From Tenrec ecaudatus (lineage: Eukaryota > Chordata > Mammalia > Afrosoricida > Tenrecidae): 64,000 bases of DNA. A model generated the notes under the pieces. The model was not told where the DNA came from. It saw only the letters and a program-made list of their open reading frames with translations, and did not search any database. The DNA is taken from assembly GCF_050624435.1 (NCBI RefSeq), contig NC_134546.1, forward strand, positions 80,207,700-80,271,699, written 5' to 3'. The translations under genes were made by a program, and so were the position numbers. Shown here one piece after another: positions 59,463-64,000 of this stretch; positions within the stretch are counted from its first letter, which is position 1; each line of letters opens with the position of its first letter.

Positions 59463-59639
59463 CAGTGCTTCTCCACCTTTCATTCCATTCCTCATGTCGT
59501 GGTGACCCCCCACCCAACCATAAAATGATTTTCGTTGCTACTGCATAGCTGTCATTTTGCTAGTTATAAGTCAGGTGACCCCTGTGAAAGGGTCGTTTGG
59601 CCCCCAAAGGAGGCGCAACCCACAGATTGAGAACCCCTG
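59463..59639. mobile_element. Short SPIN-type MITE (177 bp)
   Basis: Left CAGTGCTTCTCCACCTTTC, interior CTCATGTCGTGGTGACCCCC, AACCATAAAATGATTTTCGTTGC, then GTGACCCCTGTGAAAGGGTCG, right CACAGATTGAGAACCCCTG. Flanks GATTAGAG (59455-59462) and CTATAGAG (59640-59647) agree at 5 of 8 positions. It has both ends and no middle, as in an internally deleted element. Confidence 0.88.
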
Positions 59640-59842
59640 CTATAGAGTTATCTAGGCTTCCTATTATTTATTCCTAATGTAGACCAGAACTACGTTAATG
59701 AATGTGATACTCATGCACACAAAAATGTCTTAGAGAGTTGAAAGCTGAAGCCATCACCCCTCATTCAGCAATAAGCAAGGACATTGCCATATAGGTTGCA
59801 CCTGACCCACTGGCAACAAAGTGCACTCATCAAGGGGTGACT

Positions 59843-60255
59843 ATGCGGCTTCATTTTCCTATTGGCAGTCGCCCTGGGTAAGATAAGACATGGGGCTGGA
59901 GAGAAGACTGTGGCAGCTCCAGAGCCCTCACCTTCTGGTTTACTTCCTCACAGGTGTGCATGCCCAGGTGCAGTTAGTGCAGTCTGAGGCCGAGGTGCAG
60001 AAGCCAGGAAAGTAGGTGAAGGTGTCCTGCAGGACTTCCGGAGACATCTTTTCCAGCTATGGTACAAATCAGGTGTGACAAGCACCAGAAAAAAGCCTTT
60101 AGTGCATGGGCTAGATCAGCACCCACGCTGGGAAGTCAACATATATCCAGGGCTTCACACAGGGCTATGTCTTCTTGGATGGCTCAGTCAGCACAGCTAG
60201 CTACAGATTGGCAGGCTGAAGTCCGAGGACACCACATTGATTCCTGTGTGCAACA
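59843..60255 (+). pseudogene. IGHV7/IGHV1-like pseudogene (clan I), copy 2
   Basis: Paralogue of 49946-50362. Leader 59843-59877 lacks two bases relative to copy 1, so it is out of frame; donor GTAAGA kept. Second exon from 59954; V region from 59965 starts QVQLVQSEAEVQKPG. Then TAG at codon 17 (60013-60015), TGA and two TAG codons in framework 2/CDR2, and a YIQGFTQGYVFL stretch showing the IGHV7-type F-T-x-G-x-VF motif. The FR3 end is out of phase. It has different nonsense codons from copy 1, so most lesions arose after duplication. Confidence 0.88.
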
Positions 60256-60294
60256 CACGCTGTGAAAACTCACATCCTGATACTGTCAGAAAAC
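60256..60294 (+). promoter_or_regulatory. Degenerate recombination signal of IGHV7-like copy 2
   Basis: Heptamer-like CACGCTG (60256-60262, 5 of 7), exactly 23-bp spacer, nonamer-like TCAGAAAAC (60286-60294). Confidence 0.6.
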
Positions 60295-60493
60295 CTGGGC
60301 GGGGTGGGGGGGTGAAAGCTGTGCTCAGAATATTGACCTGAATCCTTATTTACCGGTTTTTCACTTAGTGATGAGAAACCAAGACAATAACTTCCTATGA
60401 AATGAACAAAACTTTCCTGTGAAATGAAATCATCCCCTCAAGAGGGGAGGATAAAATTACCTTGGTATGTAGTCTTTGTGTGTACGTACTTCC

Positions 60494-60626
60494 ATCATCA
60501 TCTGCAGAGACAGTGACAAGAACACAGTTATCCGCAAACAGACAGTTACAAAATAGAAGACATGGCTGTCTATTACTCTGTGAGAAGAGAGTGAGAGGAA
60601 GTCAATGTGATCCCCAACACAAAACT
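60494..60626 (+). pseudogene. IGHV3-type framework-3 remnant with decayed signal, copy 2
   Basis: Same fragment as 50652-50788: AGAGACAGTGACAAGAACACAG, then ATGGCTGTCTATTACTCTGTG (YYSVR), again with the second cysteine as Ser, then spacer wording and AACACAAAA-type nonamer. It is bounded on the left by the IGHV7-like copy 2. Confidence 0.8.
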
Positions 60627-61308
60627 CCCTGCTGGGAAAGAGTTAAGCTGCAGGGGGCGCTCAGGTACCACAGATCACAGGATACGCCCTGAAGCAGGTG
60701 CATATGGACAGTTTCAGGACTGGATCCTGTTGGGATCTGGGGACACTTCTCCATATCACTGTTTTCCCCCAAGGAATTTATCTAATTTTATGGCTCCTGG
60801 TCTACCATTGATATCTATGAAGCAAAAAGTTGTAACAGGAGAAACTATTGACCCATGCAAAGAACCAGTGTTTGATGAACCTTAGGAAATCAGGGATACA
60901 TTTCCAAACTCATCGAGGGCAGCTGGATGCACTTAATGGTGAAAACAGTAAGCACTGGAATACTAGTTGAAAGCTAGAAAACTGTCTGTTGACCTGCTTC
61001 AGAAATAGCAGACTCGCTGTAGAGATCTCATTGTTTTACTCCAAATAGCACACTCTTGGAGTTACAAGCGGGAGTCAATAATGTCTAGTTAAGGGTCTGT
61101 AAGAGGTCAGAAAAGACTGACATTCACATCTGACCCTCTTCTCTTGAACACAGATGGGTCGTTGCTGGAGTCAACTATGACCTTGCATCCCTTTTTATCC
61201 TAGTCGGTTTTCTTTCTAGTTCAGCTGTGTTATCTCGTTTATGCTTATTACACAGTTTATGGTTCGTGCTCTCAATGTAGACACATTCAAATTATCAAGA
61301 CATCTGTA

Positions 61309-61330
61309 CACATACACACACACACACACA
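61309..61330. repeat. CA microsatellite
   Basis: Short (CA)n run. Confidence 0.85.
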
Positions 61331-61399
61331 AATACTGTATGCTACTCTGAGTTGTTCCAGTTCGAACAGCACGGTATACTGTTTGTTTGTTTCAGTTTG

Positions 61400-62055
61400 T
61401 ACTATTGTTGTTAGATGCCATCAAGTGGCGTCTGTGCATCAGAACAGTGTACTGCCTGGACCTGGGCCATCTTCACCATCTGTGTTTGAGTCTGTTGTGG
61501 CAGCTACTGTGTCAATCCATCCCACTGGGGGCCTTATATTTCTTCACCACCGTCTAGTTCACCAGTCATATGACATTCTCCAAGGACTGGTCGCTCTTGA
61601 TCACATGTCCAAAGTACCGTATATACTTGAGTACCAGCCAAGCTTTTCAGCACATTTTCAATGCAGTTTTGTGGTAAAATTAGGTGCATCCGTGGATACT
61701 TGGGTCGGATTATACTCGAGTATATACATGGTACATTGGATGATGTCCTGCCATGCTCACCTCCACAGAGAATTCTGGTTGCACTAGTTCCAACACAGGT
61801 ATAATTGTTTTTTCTAGGAATCTACTAAGTATTAAGTATTCATCACCATAATCATAATTCAAAGGTATCAAATATTTTCAGTTTTAATAATTTAAGGACA
61901 AGCAAAGACTTTTGCAGGTGTATACCATTTAAAATACTATGGCTGTGTCAGGTGCACATTATTCCTAAAGGTGACATCTTTATAATTTACACTGTAAAGA
62001 TATCTTTTACTGTAGATTTACCAAATGCAATGTGCTTTCTAATTAAATTCCTTGT
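61400..62055 (-). mobile_element. RTE (AfroLINE-type) 3' region, antisense, interrupted
   Basis: GTTGTTAGATGCCATCAAGTGG, TGTGTCAATCCATCCCACTG, GACATTCTCCAAGGACTGGTCG, TCACATGTCCAAAGTA, then after a 115-bp insertion the RTE text resumes (GATGATGTCCTGCCATGCTC, ACCATAATCATAATTCAAAGG, CCTAAAGGTGACATCTTTA, ATTTACCAAATGCAATG). Confidence 0.82.
61617..61731. mobile_element. Small inverted-repeat element (MITE, TA target) inside the RTE
   Basis: Ends CCGTATATACTTGAGTA and TACTCGAGTATATACATGG are near inverted repeats, flanked by TA at 61615-61616 and 61732-61733. Length 115 bp. Family not named; Tc1/mariner-type target site. Confidence 0.65.
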
Positions 62056-62879
62056 GGGCCACAGTAAAATGAAATCTTGAAGGACTTCATGGTTTGCTTT
62101 CTAGTGGCTGCATGAGTACACATATAAGTCACTGGAAATTCTAGTGTGGGAGGTGTTCTTTACCCCATTTGTTTTATTCATTCAATCATTTACTTATATG
62201 AAAGGCCTCGGAAATGTTGATTTTTCACTTCACATTATAAATCAAAACTATGTTGTGTTTTGTTATTCGTTAAAGTTGTCCAACATTTTGTTGTATTGAG
62301 AACATTTGATTCCATTTCTCATTGGGCATTTTCATTTATATAGTTTTCAATTATATTGTACATGTGTAATGATTTCATATTTTGAGTCTTATAGCCATGG
62401 AAAAGGAATTTGTAAGGTAGAGAGCATGGTGCTGTGTGCACTTATGTTGCCTTTAGGTTTACAGTCTTTGGTCACCTTAGAGTTATGTATGTTAGCATAG
62501 TGTCCCTGCCAACTTCAGAGAGTTGTCTCATACATTTTTAATAATATCATTTTTAATTTGATTTCTATTGTATGATCCCTAAGCTTTTATTTTTATTTTT
62601 CCAAAGCTAAGGTTGACTCATTACGTTGTGAAATTTTCACTGCTTTTATGAATCAAAATGTCATATTTATGCCATGGTGGTAACAAGTAGAAAGATTTTG
62701 GTACTGCAAAAAAGTGCCTATGCCTCCCCGATTGAACACCATATTTCCAAATTACTGACAGTCACCGATCGGTTTGTCATACCTATATAGGATTCTCTTT
62801 TTAACAATTTTATTTCAAAGCCATATGATAAATTCTGTGTTTTAATGTCTACTTCAAGTTAAGATGTATCTAAACATTT
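62056..62879. other. Unassigned intergenic DNA
   Basis: A/T-rich; nothing recognised. Confidence 0.3.
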
Positions 62880-63250
62880 CCATGGGTTGATAGCTCTTTA
62901 AAATAACATTACTTATATTTACTGTATAGATATACCACCGACTGTTTATTTATTTATATGCTGAAGGCCACGCTGGTCATTTCAAGCTGGGTTAATTGTG
63001 TGTAGAGCTGCTATAAATCATTAGTGCACGGTTTCAGGGGGACATTTATTTTCAACTCATCGAGGCAAACACCTGGGAGCATGTTTCAGGATAAAATGGT
63101 AAAGCAATGAGAGGCTTTGTAAGAAACTGTCTGATTGTCTCTCAAAGTAGCTGAACCACTTTACATTCCAGCAATTGAGTCACGAGAATCCCTTGTCCTG
63201 TGCTCACTTGCAAAATAATGACTTTGTAAGGTTTGGAGATGGAAAACATT
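62880..63250 (-). mobile_element. Old L1 ORF2 3' fragment, antisense
   Basis: Reverse of the L1 ORF2 zinc-knuckle region: AGAGCTGCTATAAATCATTAGTG, AACACCTGGGAGCA, AGGATAAAATGGTAAAG, TTTGTAAGAAACTGTC, TCAAAGTAGCTGAACCACTTTACATTCC. Confidence 0.75.
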
Positions 63251-64000
63251 TCATTTATTAGGTCAGTAAAATCATCTCCTAGTTTCAATTTGCATTTTCC
63301 AAAATGAAATTATTTGAATTTGAGTAATATTCCCATGTATTTACTTTTAGTTAAATTCGTCTTGGTTTACATATTTGATCAGATATTCTGGATATTTTAT
63401 TTTTATTTAAAAAACGTATTTACATAAGAAAAATTTGCCATATTAAATTAAAGTTAATTGACACAGATTCTGCAAACCTTTACCAAGTATGTTGCATGCT
63501 TTTCATTCTCTTTTAAGGGACTTTTTTTGCCACAGTTAGAATTTTTTAAATCTTGATCTACCCTCGTGATCAATCTTTTATTATGTGTCTATGTTCTCAT
63601 TGTGATGTATCTAAAAAAACCTCTCATTACCAAGTGTAAATTCATTCAGATTTTCTAATTTTCTAGTCTTATTTACATTTTGGTCAGTGGTCCATATTAA
63701 TTTATTAGTATTATTGCTATTGTTATTATAGATGCTGTGAGGTATGTGCAGAACCTCATATTGTTGTTGGACTGGAAAGGGTGTGTGGCAGGCTGTCATA
63801 AGCAGAGACCAGGTTGATTTGAGACATTCTAGGTTTATTCCTGCTATGACTTACATAAGGAAACATCCAGTGGACTTCTTCGCAAATCCAGTGAGAATCA
63901 AACAAGTTATAGACCCCAAACTTCCTTTCAGGTTGCAGTGGGGGTTAGTTTACAAGTTTACAGTCATCAGAGGATAAAATGGAGCAAAGTTCACAGAAAC
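63251..64000. other. Unassigned intergenic DNA to window end
   Basis: A/T-rich; the open frames at 63611-63977 have no recognisable domain. Confidence 0.3.

Overview
The window is mammalian germline DNA from an immunoglobulin heavy-chain variable (IGHV) cluster, with V segments read on the + strand. Lineage is inferred from repeats. AfroSINE-like tRNA-derived SINEs and RTE (AfroLINE-type) fragments point to Afrotheria. hAT elements of the SPIN type, plus an OC1-like hAT element, point within Afrotheria to a tenrec such as Echinops; as far as I recall SPIN is not found in elephant or hyrax. The species is an inference, not a reading.

V segments, left to right: (1) the 3' tip of a clan II (IGHV4-like) segment with a perfect 12/23-type signal (1-92); (2) the only intact-looking V gene, clan II/IGHV4-like (9773-10246), with octamer, leader, splice sites, open V exon and canonical signal; (3) an IGHV3-like pseudogene (24984-25463); (4) a truncated clan II relic (26912-27129); (5) an IGHV7/1-like pseudogene plus an IGHV3 framework-3 remnant (49946-50788); (6) an IGHV5-like pseudogene (53297-53763); (7) an internally deleted IGHV6-like pseudogene (54406-54652); (8) a second IGHV7/1-like pseudogene plus IGHV3 remnant (59843-60626), paralogous to (5).

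Most of the rest is retrotransposon. A nearly full-length L1 (about 11759-20633) carries a monomeric 5' UTR, ORF1, ORF2 and a 2.7-kb 3' UTR with an internal 246-bp duplication. It is dead: ORF1 stops, ORF2 frameshift, and endonuclease D145H. A 5'-truncated L1 (6349-8443) and a short one (37644-37900) have clear target-site duplications. A processed EEF1A1 pseudogene (4498-6249) is flanked by a 14-bp duplication. hAT elements are at 28597-29082, 30232-30427, 47600-49756 (with a transposase remnant) and 59463-59639.

A GC-rich block at 38350-42110 does not look like repeat or V DNA. It has two ETS-type motifs, exon-like pieces with good splice sites, and an internal tandem duplication; I read it as a fragment of a duplicated non-immunoglobulin gene that I cannot name.

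Functionally the window offers at most one usable V segment for V(D)J recombination; everything else is dead V copies and mobile DNA. I found no bacterial-type system, CRISPR array, or clearly new molecular system.
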